Part shown: one piece after another, positions 8,813-18,343 of the stretch
Layout: each line of letters begins with the position of its first letter
Numbering within the stretch: position 1 is the first letter of the stretch
Assembly (NCBI GenBank): GCA_017430835.1
Contig: JAFRMD010000097.1
Span: 1 to 47,202, forward strand
Reading direction: 5' to 3'
Length of the DNA: 47,202 bases
Source of the DNA: Methanosphaera sp.
Lineage (GTDB): Archaea > Methanobacteriota > Methanobacteria > Methanobacteriales > Methanobacteriaceae
Program-made: the position numbers and the translations under genes
The notes under the pieces: generated by a model
The model's database searches: none
What the model was told of the DNA's origin: nothing
Seen by the model: the letters and a program-made list of their open reading frames with translations, nothing else

Positions 8813-9241
8813 TTATAATGATTTTAATGGTGCTCTTGCTCCACAAGCACTACATTTTAACATGTCAATACGATCTTCACGAATAATGATTGTATCTGGT
8901 CTATTACATTCATGACACATTACAAAATTATCCACGTATTCTTTAATACGGTCGTTAATAACGTAGTGTGTAAATTTCCCTTGAAGTATTGCTCTGTTTC
9001 CTTCAACATTTCCGGAAGTACCTAATTCTCTGAGTAAATATTTGAGAACATGTTGAGGATCCCTATTTAATGTGCCGGAAACATCTCCAAAGTTTTTAAT
9101 AATTGTACGATTACCTTGAATAACAGAATAACCTTTAGGTATTTTAAATCTTTTTGCTTCGAAGACGGTTTCTGGCAATTGTTCATATGCTTTATCTAAT
9201 AAAGCTTCATATTCTTCAAATTCTGTATCTTTTTTTGCCAA
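8813..9241 (-). CDS. eif2b: translation initiation factor aIF2 subunit beta
   Basis: This is the beta subunit of the heterotrimeric factor that delivers initiator Met-tRNA to the small ribosomal subunit. From TTG at 9241 the product is 142 residues ([12 protein letters not shown]). The central alpha/beta domain (VQLR-type region with [14 protein letters not shown]) is followed by the C-terminal zinc ribbon CxxC (CHEC) and CxxC (CSAC). TTG is preferred over an ATG 15 bases upstream because GGAGGT, seven bases before the TTG, is an excellent ribosome site that overlaps the second codon of the longer reading. It lies downstream of mcm on the minus strand with a 118-base gap. Confidence 0.93.
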   Translation of the reverse strand: MAKKDTEFEEYEALLDKAYEQLPETVFEAKRFKIPKGYSVIQGNRTIIKNFGDVSGTLNRDPQHVLKYLLRELGTSGNVEGNRAILQGKFTHYVINDRIKEYVDNFVMCHECNRPDTIIIREDRIDMLKCSACGARAPLKSL

Positions 9242-9359
9242 TGTGTTAACCTCCATTTATTTTTTGATTCAGTATCAGATTAAAATAAAAAGTATAAACT
9301 TTATTAAAATTTATTCATTATAATATAATATTTTTTTTATCTTACTAATTAAATTTTTC

Positions 9360-11375
9360 CTAAGCAACTTTGTAATTATCTGAAGAAGGCGAATAAATAA
9401 CTCCTTTAGTATTTAACATATTTAACATTTCATCAACTTTATTTTCAGAAATGTTATATTTGTCGGCTAAACTAGCATATATAACATTTTTAGGAGCACT
9501 TCCTCCATATTCATCAGATATATGTTTAATTTCCTCGATTAGAAGGTTAATTTTATCTCGTTCAGATTTTGAAGTTCTTCCTTCAACTTTATCAATATCT
9601 ACTTTTCCAGTATCTGGGTCATAACCTACTTGTTTCATACAGTCTTCTTGTAGTTTAATTGCACGTTCTGCATCTTCTTTTGTAACTACTTCACTTAGTC
9701 TAATTTTAGCACTTGCTTCTGATAAACGTACTAAAGCTTCTAATTGACGAGCCGTAATAGGTACTGGTGATTCTTCATCTATAGCCCCACTACGCATGGT
9801 TACATAAAAGTCTTGCAATACTTTTGCTGCTTCAGAAGATAATACTGGTTGAACGTTTCTTCTAGCATATGCAATATATTTTCTCATAAACTCTGGTTCG
9901 ATAACGTAGTGTATATTACTTTCTTGATGTATTTTTAAGATGTGTCCAGCTAAGCTATGGTCTCTTTCAGCATTCGGTTTGTCTTCAATAATAAATATCA
10001 AATCAAAACGTGAAAGAATTGGTGAAGGTAAATCGATTTGATCAGCAATGGTTTTGTATCTGTCAAATCTTCCAAATTTAGGGTTTGCTGCGGCAAGTAC
10101 GCTGCAACGGCTATTAAGTGTTGCCATGATTCCTGCTTTAGCAATGGAAATTGTTTGTTGTTCTAATGCTTCGTGTATTGCAGAACGGTCTTCTTCGCGC
10201 ATTTTATCTAATTCGTCTACACATACATTACCTTTATCACCTAATACAAGTGCGCCTGCTTCAAGACTCCATCCACCTAAATCATCTCGAACAGCTGCTG
10301 CTGTTAAACCGACGCCACTAGTACCTTTTCCGCTTGTGTATATTCCACGAGGAGCTAATTTTGATACATATTTTAGAATTTGGGATTTACCAATACCTGG
10401 ATCCCCAACAATTAGAATATGCATATCTCCTCTGATGTGTGTTCTATCTTCAAGAACTTTTGCACTTCCTCCAAACAATTGGAAAGCAATTGCTTCTTTA
10501 ACTTCATAATAACCTTGAATTGAAGGGGCAGTAGAATCAATTATTTTATTATAGATGTCTGGATCTTCTGCTAATTCTCTAATTTTTTCTTCATCTTCTT
10601 CACTGATTTCAAGTTCTTCAAATTCTTGTTCTAGTGGTTCAAAATTATTTCCATATATATAATTGTTAAATCTTTTTGTTCTTTCATCACGAACTGTTTT
10701 TAGTGTACCGGTAATTCTTATTTTGTCTCCGGGTGTTAAAGTGTCTACTAAATCATCTTCTAAGACTATGTTTATCTGTCTTGGTTGGTCTCCTCCTGAA
10801 AGATTTTCTAAAGGTTCTTGTAATTTAACTGTCTGAGTATCCATATATCTAGATTCTTCTTGCAGTAATTTGAATGATCTTCCACCACATTCCTGGCATA
10901 CTGCAGGTTCATGTATGATATTGGATTTCTGTTCTACTTCATGTATTCTCATACAACTTCTACATTCAAAAACAGCACTCATTATACGTGGATGAATTTC
11001 ATCAGTTTTTCTTACAATTCCATCGACTGCAATGAATTTGCCAATATATTCACTACGTAAATACCTTAAATGAACATTATTCCTAACATTAATAAATCTA
11101 ACATTAAGTTGCGCATTTTTTCTTTGAGGGTCAATATTTTTGATAGCAGTCATTGCGGATTCTAAAGTTTCATCAGGCTTTTCTAGTAATAAATCTGCTA
11201 AATCAGGGTCAAACATTTCTAAAGCATTATAATCTACTACTACTGACTTTTCTTCAGGATATGTGTCTAAAACAGATAATATTTCATCTTTACATATTTC
11301 ACTGAAAAATTCTTCTAGTTTTTGTGTCGTTGTTGCAGAAGAAACTCTTGTATTTTCTGTGGTCACGGTTTCCAT
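9360..11375 (-). CDS. mcm: replicative helicase MCM
   Basis: The 671-residue protein is the single archaeal MCM, the hexameric 3'-5' helicase of the replication fork. The N-terminal part has the OB fold with a zinc site made by C138, C141, C160 and C163. The AAA+ core has Walker A GDPGIGKS (324-331), Walker B VCVDELD (384-390), sensor I AAANP (428-432) and the arginine finger in LSRFD (454-458). A winged-helix tail occupies about the last 80 residues. The ATG at 11375 has no purine-rich ribosome site in the preceding 20 bases, suggesting a leaderless or very short-leader message. It is divergent from the coiled-coil gene at 11526. Confidence 0.96.
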   Translation of the reverse strand: METVTTENTRVSSATTTQKLEEFFSEICKDEILSVLDTYPEEKSVVVDYNALEMFDPDLADLLLEKPDETLESAMTAIKNIDPQRKNAQLNVRFINVRNNVHLRYLRSEYIGKFIAVDGIVRKTDEIHPRIMSAVFECRSCMRIHEVEQKSNIIHEPAVCQECGGRSFKLLQEESRYMDTQTVKLQEPLENLSGGDQPRQINIVLEDDLVDTLTPGDKIRITGTLKTVRDERTKRFNNYIYGNNFEPLEQEFEELEISEEDEEKIRELAEDPDIYNKIIDSTAPSIQGYYEVKEAIAFQLFGGSAKVLEDRTHIRGDMHILIVGDPGIGKSQILKYVSKLAPRGIYTSGKGTSGVGLTAAAVRDDLGGWSLEAGALVLGDKGNVCVDELDKMREEDRSAIHEALEQQTISIAKAGIMATLNSRCSVLAAANPKFGRFDRYKTIADQIDLPSPILSRFDLIFIIEDKPNAERDHSLAGHILKIHQESNIHYVIEPEFMRKYIAYARRNVQPVLSSEAAKVLQDFYVTMRSGAIDEESPVPITARQLEALVRLSEASAKIRLSEVVTKEDAERAIKLQEDCMKQVGYDPDTGKVDIDKVEGRTSKSERDKINLLIEEIKHISDEYGGSAPKNVIYASLADKYNISENKVDEMLNMLNTKGVIYSPSSDNYKVA

Positions 11376-11460
11376 ATAATATAATTTTTAGTAGTAATGA
11401 TTTTAATTTTTTATGTTTTTGTTTTTGTACTAAAATTTTATAACTTAATAACTCTAAAAA

Positions 11461-11470
11461 TTTATACATA
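11461..11470 (+). promoter_or_regulatory. TATA box upstream of the coiled-coil membrane protein
   Basis: TTTATACATA preceded by an A-rich element lies about 56-65 bases before the ATG at 11526. Transcription would start near 11490, downstream of the earlier in-frame ATG at 11397, which argues against the longer 187-residue reading. Confidence 0.4.
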
Positions 11471-11525
11471 TAGAAATCTTATAATAATTTATAAGAATAT
11501 TTTTAAGAGTGCTATGAGGTTTTAT

Positions 11526-11960
11526 ATGAAAAGATCAAGGTTAAAATTATTTAAAACTACTTCTTTAACTATTTCATTACTGGGAGTAATTTTAATTCTA
11601 TTAACAGTGGGAGTAATAGCTTATATTGCAGTATCTGGATTTACTAATAGTGTTTCATCAACTGTTAGTAGTGGTTCTTCATATGATCAATTAGATCAAC
11701 TTAAATCGGAATATCATAATGTGTCTGTTAAATATGGGGAATTAAATCAAAAGTTAGGTACAAGTCCAGATTCTGCTGTAAAAACTCAGTATAATAATGG
11801 AAAAATTAAATTATCAGAAGTTAATGGTTCGTTAGCTTCAATACAAAATGATATAAATAATGGAAAAACTGAAGGTGAAATTCAAAACAAAATGAATCAA
11901 ACACGTTCAGATTTAAAAGAAGTGGAAGATATTTATAATCAGTTAATTGGAAGTAAATAA
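11526..11960 (+). CDS. membrane-anchored coiled-coil protein of unknown function
   Basis: I do not recognise a named family. From the ATG at 11526 the product is 144 residues: a basic start (MKRSRLKLFK), one strongly hydrophobic segment at about 14-38, then a Ser-rich linker and a helical, Gln/Asn-rich region with heptad-like spacing. By the positive-inside rule the N-terminus is cytoplasmic and the coiled coil lies outside the membrane. The start is supported by GAGG six bases upstream and by the TATA box at 11461. A reading from 11397 would begin upstream of the likely transcription start. A cell-surface or envelope role is inferred only from topology. It converges on rlmE. Confidence 0.7.
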   Translation: MKRSRLKLFKTTSLTISLLGVILILLTVGVIAYIAVSGFTNSVSSTVSSGSSYDQLDQLKSEYHNVSVKYGELNQKLGTSPDSAVKTQYNNGKIKLSEVNGSLASIQNDINNGKTEGEIQNKMNQTRSDLKEVEDIYNQLIGSK

Positions 11961-11966
11961 TTTCTA

Positions 11967-12599
11967 CTAAATTACTTTTTTTTCTTTTGGTGCTTTGAAA
12001 CCTCGTGCAATTACATACATTTCAGAGCTACGTTTTCTGGATGAGTTAGGCTTTGTTGTTTTAACGTTTCTAAACTTTTTCTTAAGATTTTTAACTAATT
12101 CTTGGTAAGATTCTCCTTGGAATGCTTTAATTATTAAATCTCCATTGTTCTTTAGAATATTGTCACAAATTTTTAATACCGCTACTGCAAGATCATAAGC
12201 TTTAAAATTGTCAATATCTTTAATGCCGGTTAATTTGGGTGATGCATCAGATAATATGACATCGGCTTTACCTTCAATTAGTTCTATGATGATATTTTGA
12301 ACTTCTTCAGTGGTGAAATCTCCTTTTACACCAGTATATGCTTCATGCTCTATAGGTTTAATATACTCTAAATCAACACTGATAATCTGACCGGTTCCTT
12401 CTTCACCTATTACTTCAGCAACAACTTGACTCCATCCTCCTGGGGCTGCACCTAAATCAACAACGTTATAGTCTGGTTTAAGTAATGAATATTTTTTGTC
12501 TAACTGTTTAAGTTTGTAGGATGCTCTAGATCTATAATTTTGTTTTTTTGCTAACTTATAATAATGTTCTTTATCATGTTTTGCTTTCCATCTACTCAT
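11967..12599 (-). CDS. rlmE: 23S rRNA 2'-O-ribose methyltransferase, RlmE/FtsJ family
   Basis: The 210-residue SAM-dependent enzyme has the Rossmann motif DLGAAPGGW (48-56) and the K-D-K-E catalytic set seen at K29, D118 (SDAS), K158 (IKAF) and E193 (SSEMY). The family methylates the ribose of U2552-equivalent in 23S rRNA during large-subunit assembly. The protein ends soon after the catalytic domain with a short basic tail, and I see no C-terminal TRAM domain as found in some methanogen homologues. TTAGGAGT precedes the ATG at good spacing. The phosphodiesterase gene stops 11 bases upstream, so the two are probably co-transcribed. Confidence 0.9.
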   Translation of the reverse strand: MSRWKAKHDKEHYYKLAKKQNYRSRASYKLKQLDKKYSLLKPDYNVVDLGAAPGGWSQVVAEVIGEEGTGQIISVDLEYIKPIEHEAYTGVKGDFTTEEVQNIIIELIEGKADVILSDASPKLTGIKDIDNFKAYDLAVAVLKICDNILKNNGDLIIKAFQGESYQELVKNLKKKFRNVKTTKPNSSRKRSSEMYVIARGFKAPKEKKVI

Positions 12600-12610
12600 A
12601 GTTTTTACTC

Positions 12611-13132
12611 CTAATGTTTAAATCGTGAAAAATCTAAAGATTTGCATGTTGGCCTTCCAATTTTAATTATTTCTGCGTCAACATCTTTTTTATTTATGTT
12701 TAATAGCATCACTGAGGGTTCTGTCATTCTAGGTTGTGTAGGACTTCCCGGATTTAACAATAATACATCACCTTCTTGTTTAATTAATGGTTGGTGTGTA
12801 TGTCCACTAATCAAGATATCTACTCCAAGTTCCTTTGCCAGGTAATATAATTGTTGTGTGTCTCCCTTTGGATAAACAACGCCATGAGTTAAACCAATTT
12901 TAACTTCTTCAACTTCAAATACTTCATGTGTGTTAAAACCAATATTTGGATCACAATTTCCATGAACAGCTTTTACAGGGGCAATTTCTTCTAATTCTTC
13001 AATCACACTCATAACCTCAATATCACCACAATGTAATATTAAGTCAACATCTTCAAATACTTCAAAAACTTTTTTTGGAATTGAAACAGAACGTACTGGT
13101 ATATGTGTATCTGATATTACTCCAATTAACAT
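12611..13132 (-). CDS. calcineurin-like metallophosphoesterase, YfcE/MJ0936 type
   Basis: From the ATG at 13132 the product is 173 residues. All metal-binding motifs are present: DTH (GVISDTH), GD (LHCGDIE), GNCD, THG and GHTH (SGHTHQP). The family hydrolyses phosphodiesters, with the native substrate usually unknown. The start is chosen because GTGATG lies six bases before this ATG. The longer alternatives at 13144/13141 lie within that ribosome site. It forms a two-gene unit with rlmE, which suggests, but does not prove, an RNA-related substrate. Confidence 0.87.
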   Translation of the reverse strand: MLIGVISDTHIPVRSVSIPKKVFEVFEDVDLILHCGDIEVMSVIEELEEIAPVKAVHGNCDPNIGFNTHEVFEVEEVKIGLTHGVVYPKGDTQQLYYLAKELGVDILISGHTHQPLIKQEGDVLLLNPGSPTQPRMTEPSVMLLNINKKDVDAEIIKIGRPTCKSLDFSRFKH

Positions 13133-13280
13133 TAAAAACATCACTCATTTTTTTTTTCATTTATCATAATTGTAAAAATTTATGTATTTCTAAAATTATA
13201 ATTTTTGTGTAACATTTAATTATATAAAATTTAAATTAATATTTATATTAGATATTAAAATATCATTTTATAGGAATATA

Positions 13281-13294
13281 TTAATTTATATAAG
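13281..13294 (+). promoter_or_regulatory. probable TATA box of topA
   Basis: TTAATTTATATAAG fits the archaeal TATA consensus and is the best candidate in the 229-base gap. Transcription would begin near 13315 and leave a leader of about 45 bases before the topA ATG at 13362. Confidence 0.4.
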
Positions 13295-13361
13295 TATTAC
13301 AAATCATTTTAAACAATAATAATATGACACATTAATTAAAAAATTGGTAGGAGTATGATTT

Positions 13362-15524
13362 ATGAGTGAATTAATAATATGCGAAAAACCTAAAGTGGCA
13401 GAAAAGGTAGCAATGGCTTTATCTGATTCACCTGTGAAAAATTCGTATAAAAGAGTACCTTATTATGAGATAGTCAAAGACAATGGAGAAAAAACAACAG
13501 TACTGTCTGCAGTAGGTCACTTATTTTCATTACAAGCAACAAACAAGAAAAATAAAAGGTTATATGATGTGGAATGGGTTCCATTATATGAAACAGACAA
13601 ATCAAAGAAATATGTTAAAAATTACATAGACACGATTAAGAAGTTTTCTAAAGATGCAGATAGGTTTATACATGCTTGTGATTATGATACGGAAGGTACA
13701 TTAATTGGATATAATGCTTTAAAATATATTTGTGGCAAAGAGTCTATTGATAAATCTTTTAGGATGAAGTTTTCTGCTTTAACAAAAAAGGATTTGATAA
13801 AATCCTATTCGGAAGCATATCCTCTAAAAGATGATCAGAGTTGGGTTGACAGTGGAGAAGCAAGACACATACTGGATTACTTATTTGGAGTAAACATATC
13901 TAAATCCATGACGGATTCTGTGTTGAAAGTAACAAATAGGTATGTACAATTGTCTGCAGGAAGAGTACAAACACCAACTCTTGCAATATTAACAGAACGT
14001 GAAAAGGAAATAAAAAAATTCATACCAGAACCATATTGGGTAATTAAAGCTAAAATCCAAAAAGGAATAATAGCAGACCATAAAAAGGGTAAAATATTTG
14101 ATAAAGAAGAAGTTAATAAAATTTTGGATAATTGTAAAGGAAAAGATGCTGAAGTAACTAAAATTACAAAGAAGAAAACTAAGAAAGATTTGCCTTTCCC
14201 ATTTGAATTAGGTACATTACAATCAGAAGCATATGCTCAATTTGGTTTTACACCAAGAAAAACTCAGCAAATTGCTCAAAACTTATATGTTGAAGGATAT
14301 ACTTCATATCCAAGAACGTCTTCACAAAAATTACCTGAATCATTAGGTTTGCCAAGTATACTTAATGAGTTATCTAAAAATCCTAAATTTAAAGATAAGA
14401 TTAAGCAACTAAAAGAACCATTAAAACCTAATGAAGGTAAAAAAACTGATGAAGCACACCCCGCTATACATCCAACAGGTACTTTGCCTAAAGATATCTC
14501 AGAGGATTACCAAAAAATATATGATTTAATAACTTATAGATTCATAAGTTTGTTTGGAGAACCAGCAGAAATAGAATCAATCAAAGTAGATTTGGATATT
14601 GGTGAAGAACCATTTTCATTCTCCAGACAAAGAATATCAAAGGAAGGATGGTTAAGTTTAGATCCATATCAATATAAAAAAGTAAAAAATGAGGAATTCC
14701 CAGATATTAAGGAAGGAGAAACCACAAAAGCTAAAGTTATAAGTGAAGAAAAAGAGACAAAACCTCCTGCAAGATATAACCAAGCATCTATTATTCGTGA
14801 ATTGGAAAAAAGAGGATTAGGTACAAAATCTACAAGAGCAAACATAGTATCTATCTTATATACCCGGAAATATGTAGAGGGAAAGAAAATCACAGTAAAT
14901 GAACTTGGAGAACGTATGATAGATACATTAAGCAAGTATTCCCAAAGAATTACTAGTGAAAAGATGACTCGTGAGTTTGAAACAGATCTGTCCGAGATAA
15001 AAGAGAATAAAATAACAGAAGATAATGTAATTGACGAAGCAAGATCTGAATTGGACGATATTCTCGATTCAATTGATGATAATCAGGATAATATTGGAAA
15101 AGAATTATTTGAAGCTTATGAACAAAGTAGAATAGTTGGAAAATGTGAATGTGGAGAAAACTTAATAATCATTTCATCACCAAAAGGTGGAAAATTTGTT
15201 GGATGTACTGGATATCCAAAATGTAAGAAAACATATTCCTTACCTGCAGGTGCTAATGTATTAAAAACTACTTGTGAAAAATGTGGTTTACCATTAATTT
15301 CATATGGAAATCCAAGACAAAGAGCATGTTTGGATTTTGAATGTGCTAATGGCGGACAAAAGTCTAGTAATGATATTGTAGGACAATGTCCAGATTGTGG
15401 AAAAGATTTAATTAAACGAATGGGCAGATTTGGAGAATTTATTGGATGTACAGGATTTCCTAAATGTAGGTTCACATCTTCTATTGCTGATTATGAAAAA
15501 TCACAAAAAGAAGAAAAAAAATAA
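13362..15524 (+). CDS. topA: DNA topoisomerase I (type IA)
   Basis: The 720-residue enzyme relaxes negative supercoils by passing single strands. The TOPRIM domain starts with [13 protein letters not shown] and has the acidic motif DYDTEG (107-112). The catalytic tyrosine is Y316 in GYTSYPRTS. The C-terminal 120 residues carry three zinc ribbons: CECG...[13 protein letters not shown]...CLDFEC and CPDCG...GCTGFPKC. The first and third are standard topoisomerase zinc fingers. The ATG is preceded by AGGAGTATGATTT. It ends 16 bases from the converging helicase gene. Confidence 0.95.
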   Translation: MSELIICEKPKVAEKVAMALSDSPVKNSYKRVPYYEIVKDNGEKTTVLSAVGHLFSLQATNKKNKRLYDVEWVPLYETDKSKKYVKNYIDTIKKFSKDADRFIHACDYDTEGTLIGYNALKYICGKESIDKSFRMKFSALTKKDLIKSYSEAYPLKDDQSWVDSGEARHILDYLFGVNISKSMTDSVLKVTNRYVQLSAGRVQTPTLAILTEREKEIKKFIPEPYWVIKAKIQKGIIADHKKGKIFDKEEVNKILDNCKGKDAEVTKITKKKTKKDLPFPFELGTLQSEAYAQFGFTPRKTQQIAQNLYVEGYTSYPRTSSQKLPESLGLPSILNELSKNPKFKDKIKQLKEPLKPNEGKKTDEAHPAIHPTGTLPKDISEDYQKIYDLITYRFISLFGEPAEIESIKVDLDIGEEPFSFSRQRISKEGWLSLDPYQYKKVKNEEFPDIKEGETTKAKVISEEKETKPPARYNQASIIRELEKRGLGTKSTRANIVSILYTRKYVEGKKITVNELGERMIDTLSKYSQRITSEKMTREFETDLSEIKENKITEDNVIDEARSELDDILDSIDDNQDNIGKELFEAYEQSRIVGKCECGENLIIISSPKGGKFVGCTGYPKCKKTYSLPAGANVLKTTCEKCGLPLISYGNPRQRACLDFECANGGQKSSNDIVGQCPDCGKDLIKRMGRFGEFIGCTGFPKCRFTSSIADYEKSQKEEKK

Positions 15525-15540
15525 TCCCCTCTTTCTTTTT

Positions 15541-17850
15541 TTAACTAGAAATTATTTCATATAATCTTTTTAAAATTAATAATGTACCGTCCTTATTAAG
15601 ATGTTTATCATCGCTCTGATTTTGAGAACTATAAATACATGCAGGGCAACCAGATTCACAGTCGCAATCTCTAACTAATTCATAAGCCATTTTAATTATT
15701 TCTTCAAATAGTTTGAATGCTTTATTTGTTAAACCTATTCCTCCTTCAAAACCATCATAAATAAATATTGTAGCATTTAAAGTATCTTCATGCATATTTT
15801 TTGATACTCCTCCCAAATCATAACTATCACACATAACGTGGAATGGAGCAACAGACAATATTACATTTTGAACACCTTGTAAACATCCCATAAATGTGTC
15901 TTTAAAATTATCATCATTAACTAAATATTTTTGAAGTTCCTCTTTAATATTAAATGGTATTGTAAACCACAAACCCTTCGTATTGAAATTTAACGGAGGT
16001 AAATTAAGTTTTTTTGTTGCAGTTATTTTACTGAATTTAATTATATTGTATTTGTCATACTTTTCTGTTACGGTTAATCTTCCATAAGATAAGATGATAT
16101 CTCCAATTTTTTCTTCTTTTTCTTTTTTAAGATTTTTTACATCTACTTGTTTTAACGTTTGAGTATAATAATTCAAGTCCTGTTTTTTTACGTAAACCCG
16201 TTTTTCATTAATGTCCATTTCACGAACTAGATATGTTTCACCATTATGTATCAGAACTGCATTTTCATGAGCTTCTCTAAATGCTTGTTTTTCACTCATT
16301 TCTTCTAAAAAACGATTTCCATTAAAAACTTTGTATGGTTCAGACATAACATCACTAAGGTTTACTTCAAAATTTGGACTTTTGTCTTGTTTTAGAAGTT
16401 CCATGTCATTATAAACCCATTCTCCATTTTTATACTTTACAATTCCATTATTTTCTAATTCATCAATTTCATCAATAACTATCCCTTCATCATCAAATCC
16501 AAAACTTTCAATTTCACCTAGTTTTAATGGTATCTCGTATGCAGCACATTTTAAATGTCCATTAAGTATTTGTTGATTGTTCAAATCTATAATTGCATGT
16601 TCATGTGATTTTTTAAAAAAGATGTCGGGATGTTTCATAAAGTATTGGTCTAAAGGATTTTGGAATGCAACCATTGTAATTATGGATTGTTGGTTTTTTC
16701 TTCCTGCCCTTCCCGCCTGTTGCCAGGTGGATATTAAAGTCCCAGGATATCCTGAAATAATAACACTATCCAATGAACCAATGTTTATTCCTAATTCTAA
16801 AGCATTTGTAGTTACAATTCCTTTTAATTTTCCTGATTTAAGGTTATCTTCAATTTTTTTACGTTCATCAACTGTGTAACCTGCTCTATATGCAGTTATT
16901 TTGTCACATATGTCTGGTGATGTTTTTTCAAGCTCTTTTTTGGATCTTAATGCAATTACTTCCGCCATTTTTCTTGATATTTCAAAACAAATAGTTTGAA
17001 AGTTATTTTTTACGAACGTGTTAAAAAGCTTCAAAGTATCATTATGTATTGAGGGGTTCTTTGACTCTATTGCATAAGGATTGAAGAAAATAAAATATTT
17101 TTTTCCAGAAGGAGAACCATTTTCATCAATGATTTTTGAGTTAAGTCCAGTTAATTTTTCTCCAAACTCTTTAGGGTTTGCAAGGGTAGCCGTTGATATA
17201 ATAAATTGGGGTTCTGAACCATAATATTTACAAATTCTTTTCAAGCGTCTTATCAAAAAGGCCATGTTTGAACCGAATACTCCTCGGTACTGGTGAGCTT
17301 CGTCTATTATTATGTATTTGATGTTTTCGAAAAATCTTTTCCATTGGCTATGCCAGGGTAATATGTAATGTAATTCGTAGGGATTTGTTATGATTAACCG
17401 AGATTTTCTTTTTATTTCTGGTCTTTTTGATTTAGGAGTATCACCATCATATTTTTCAGGATAGATTCCTAAATCACATTCTTTATCAATGTCTAATAAA
17501 CTTTTTAATTGGTCATTTGCTAAAGCCTTTGTTGGATAAATGTATAATGCTGTGTCAGTGGGATTGTTTGTTAAGTCTTCAATAACTGGGAGGGTAAATG
17601 ATAAGGTTTTTCCACTTGCTGTGGGGGTGGTGATAATAACATTGTTTCCTTCTCTTACTTCTTTGAGTGTTTTATATTGGTGTGTATATAATCTGATTTC
17701 ATGTTTTTCCAGGTAGTCCTCTAGTGGTTTGGGTAGTTTAACTTTTTCTTGTGAGTATCTTGCTCTTCTAGGTGGAATTTCTTCTATATGTTCTATTCGA
17801 TCCCTGTACCATTTTTTGTTTTGAAAATAATTTAATATTTCTTCAGTCAT
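15541..17850 (-). CDS. DEAD/DEAH helicase with C-terminal DUF1998 cysteine cluster (MrfA/Hrq1-like)
   Basis: The 769-residue superfamily 2 helicase has motif I TPTASGKTL (75-83), motif II DEAH (183-186) and motif VI QQAGRAGR. The C-terminal DUF1998/MrfA zinc-binding region has cysteines C729, C731, C735 and C738 (CDCESGCPAC). This arrangement is that of Bacillus MrfA (YprA), which repairs mitomycin-type adducts and crosslinks, and it is related to eukaryotic Hrq1. The N-terminal extension with PRRARYSQEKVKLP is typical of the same family. The ATG is preceded by AAGGT. It has no co-directional neighbour close by. Confidence 0.87.
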   Translation of the reverse strand: MTEEILNYFQNKKWYRDRIEHIEEIPPRRARYSQEKVKLPKPLEDYLEKHEIRLYTHQYKTLKEVREGNNVIITTPTASGKTLSFTLPVIEDLTNNPTDTALYIYPTKALANDQLKSLLDIDKECDLGIYPEKYDGDTPKSKRPEIKRKSRLIITNPYELHYILPWHSQWKRFFENIKYIIIDEAHQYRGVFGSNMAFLIRRLKRICKYYGSEPQFIISTATLANPKEFGEKLTGLNSKIIDENGSPSGKKYFIFFNPYAIESKNPSIHNDTLKLFNTFVKNNFQTICFEISRKMAEVIALRSKKELEKTSPDICDKITAYRAGYTVDERKKIEDNLKSGKLKGIVTTNALELGINIGSLDSVIISGYPGTLISTWQQAGRAGRKNQQSIITMVAFQNPLDQYFMKHPDIFFKKSHEHAIIDLNNQQILNGHLKCAAYEIPLKLGEIESFGFDDEGIVIDEIDELENNGIVKYKNGEWVYNDMELLKQDKSPNFEVNLSDVMSEPYKVFNGNRFLEEMSEKQAFREAHENAVLIHNGETYLVREMDINEKRVYVKKQDLNYYTQTLKQVDVKNLKKEKEEKIGDIILSYGRLTVTEKYDKYNIIKFSKITATKKLNLPPLNFNTKGLWFTIPFNIKEELQKYLVNDDNFKDTFMGCLQGVQNVILSVAPFHVMCDSYDLGGVSKNMHEDTLNATIFIYDGFEGGIGLTNKAFKLFEEIIKMAYELVRDCDCESGCPACIYSSQNQSDDKHLNKDGTLLILKRLYEIISS

Positions 17851-18343
17851 TGATAAAACTACCTTGATTTTTCATGATTAATTTAAAGCAAAAAAGTTCT
17901 ATTATTTTTATCTTTTTTTTAATTATTTAATATATTTCTCAAATTTTTGTTATAAAAAATGGTGGAGATAAAATAAATTTTTTTTTAATAGTGTTGAGTA
18001 TTTTATTCCTTTTATTTTCTAGTAATTTTTCATTAAATCATCATATACTGTAGAATAATATTTATATAATTAATATAATATTTTTTAAGTTTTTTTTTAT
18101 TATTTAGAGTTCACATATTTTTTGTTTTCAAAAAAACTTTTTTATTAAATTTAAATATATCTTAAAACTTAAATCTCTATATGGATAGTTCGTAATATTA
18201 TATAAATTACTAATCTATGTGTATATTATAAATAAAATATTCTCGTTAGATACAATTTATATTTTGAATTAAATAATCATAAGTACATTAGATAATGATT
18301 ATCCTATTTATATCTAATAATCGGAGGTAAAAGGAGATTAACA
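17851..18343 (+). promoter_or_regulatory. long AT-rich intergenic region with aglB promoter and double ribosome site
   Basis: This 493-base gap holds no ORF that I can support. Two TATA-like stretches lie near 18194-18210 and 18223-18238. The second would give a start near 18250 and a leader of about 90 bases. Just before aglB are two consecutive Shine-Dalgarno sequences, GGAGGT at 18323-18328 and AGGAGAT at 18332-18338. Only the second is at ordinary distance (five bases) from the ATG, so the first may simply reinforce ribosome capture. A weak inverted repeat (18287-18293 with 18312-18318) spans the leader. Confidence 0.4.

Noticed and set aside
10048..10509. 153-codon ORF on the plus strand opposite mcm
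   Set aside because: It is a shadow of the mcm frame with low-complexity Ser/Leu composition and no ribosome site. mcm is unquestionably the gene.
11397..11525. N-terminal extension of the coiled-coil protein from the ATG at 11397
   Set aside because: It would start upstream of the likely TATA box at 11461 and overlap the mcm promoter. A ribosome site supports the ATG at 11526.
18287..18318. Inverted repeat ATTAGAT/ATCTAAT before aglB as an operator
   Set aside because: Seven AT-rich bases with an 18-base loop are expected by chance in this DNA, and nothing else supports regulation here.
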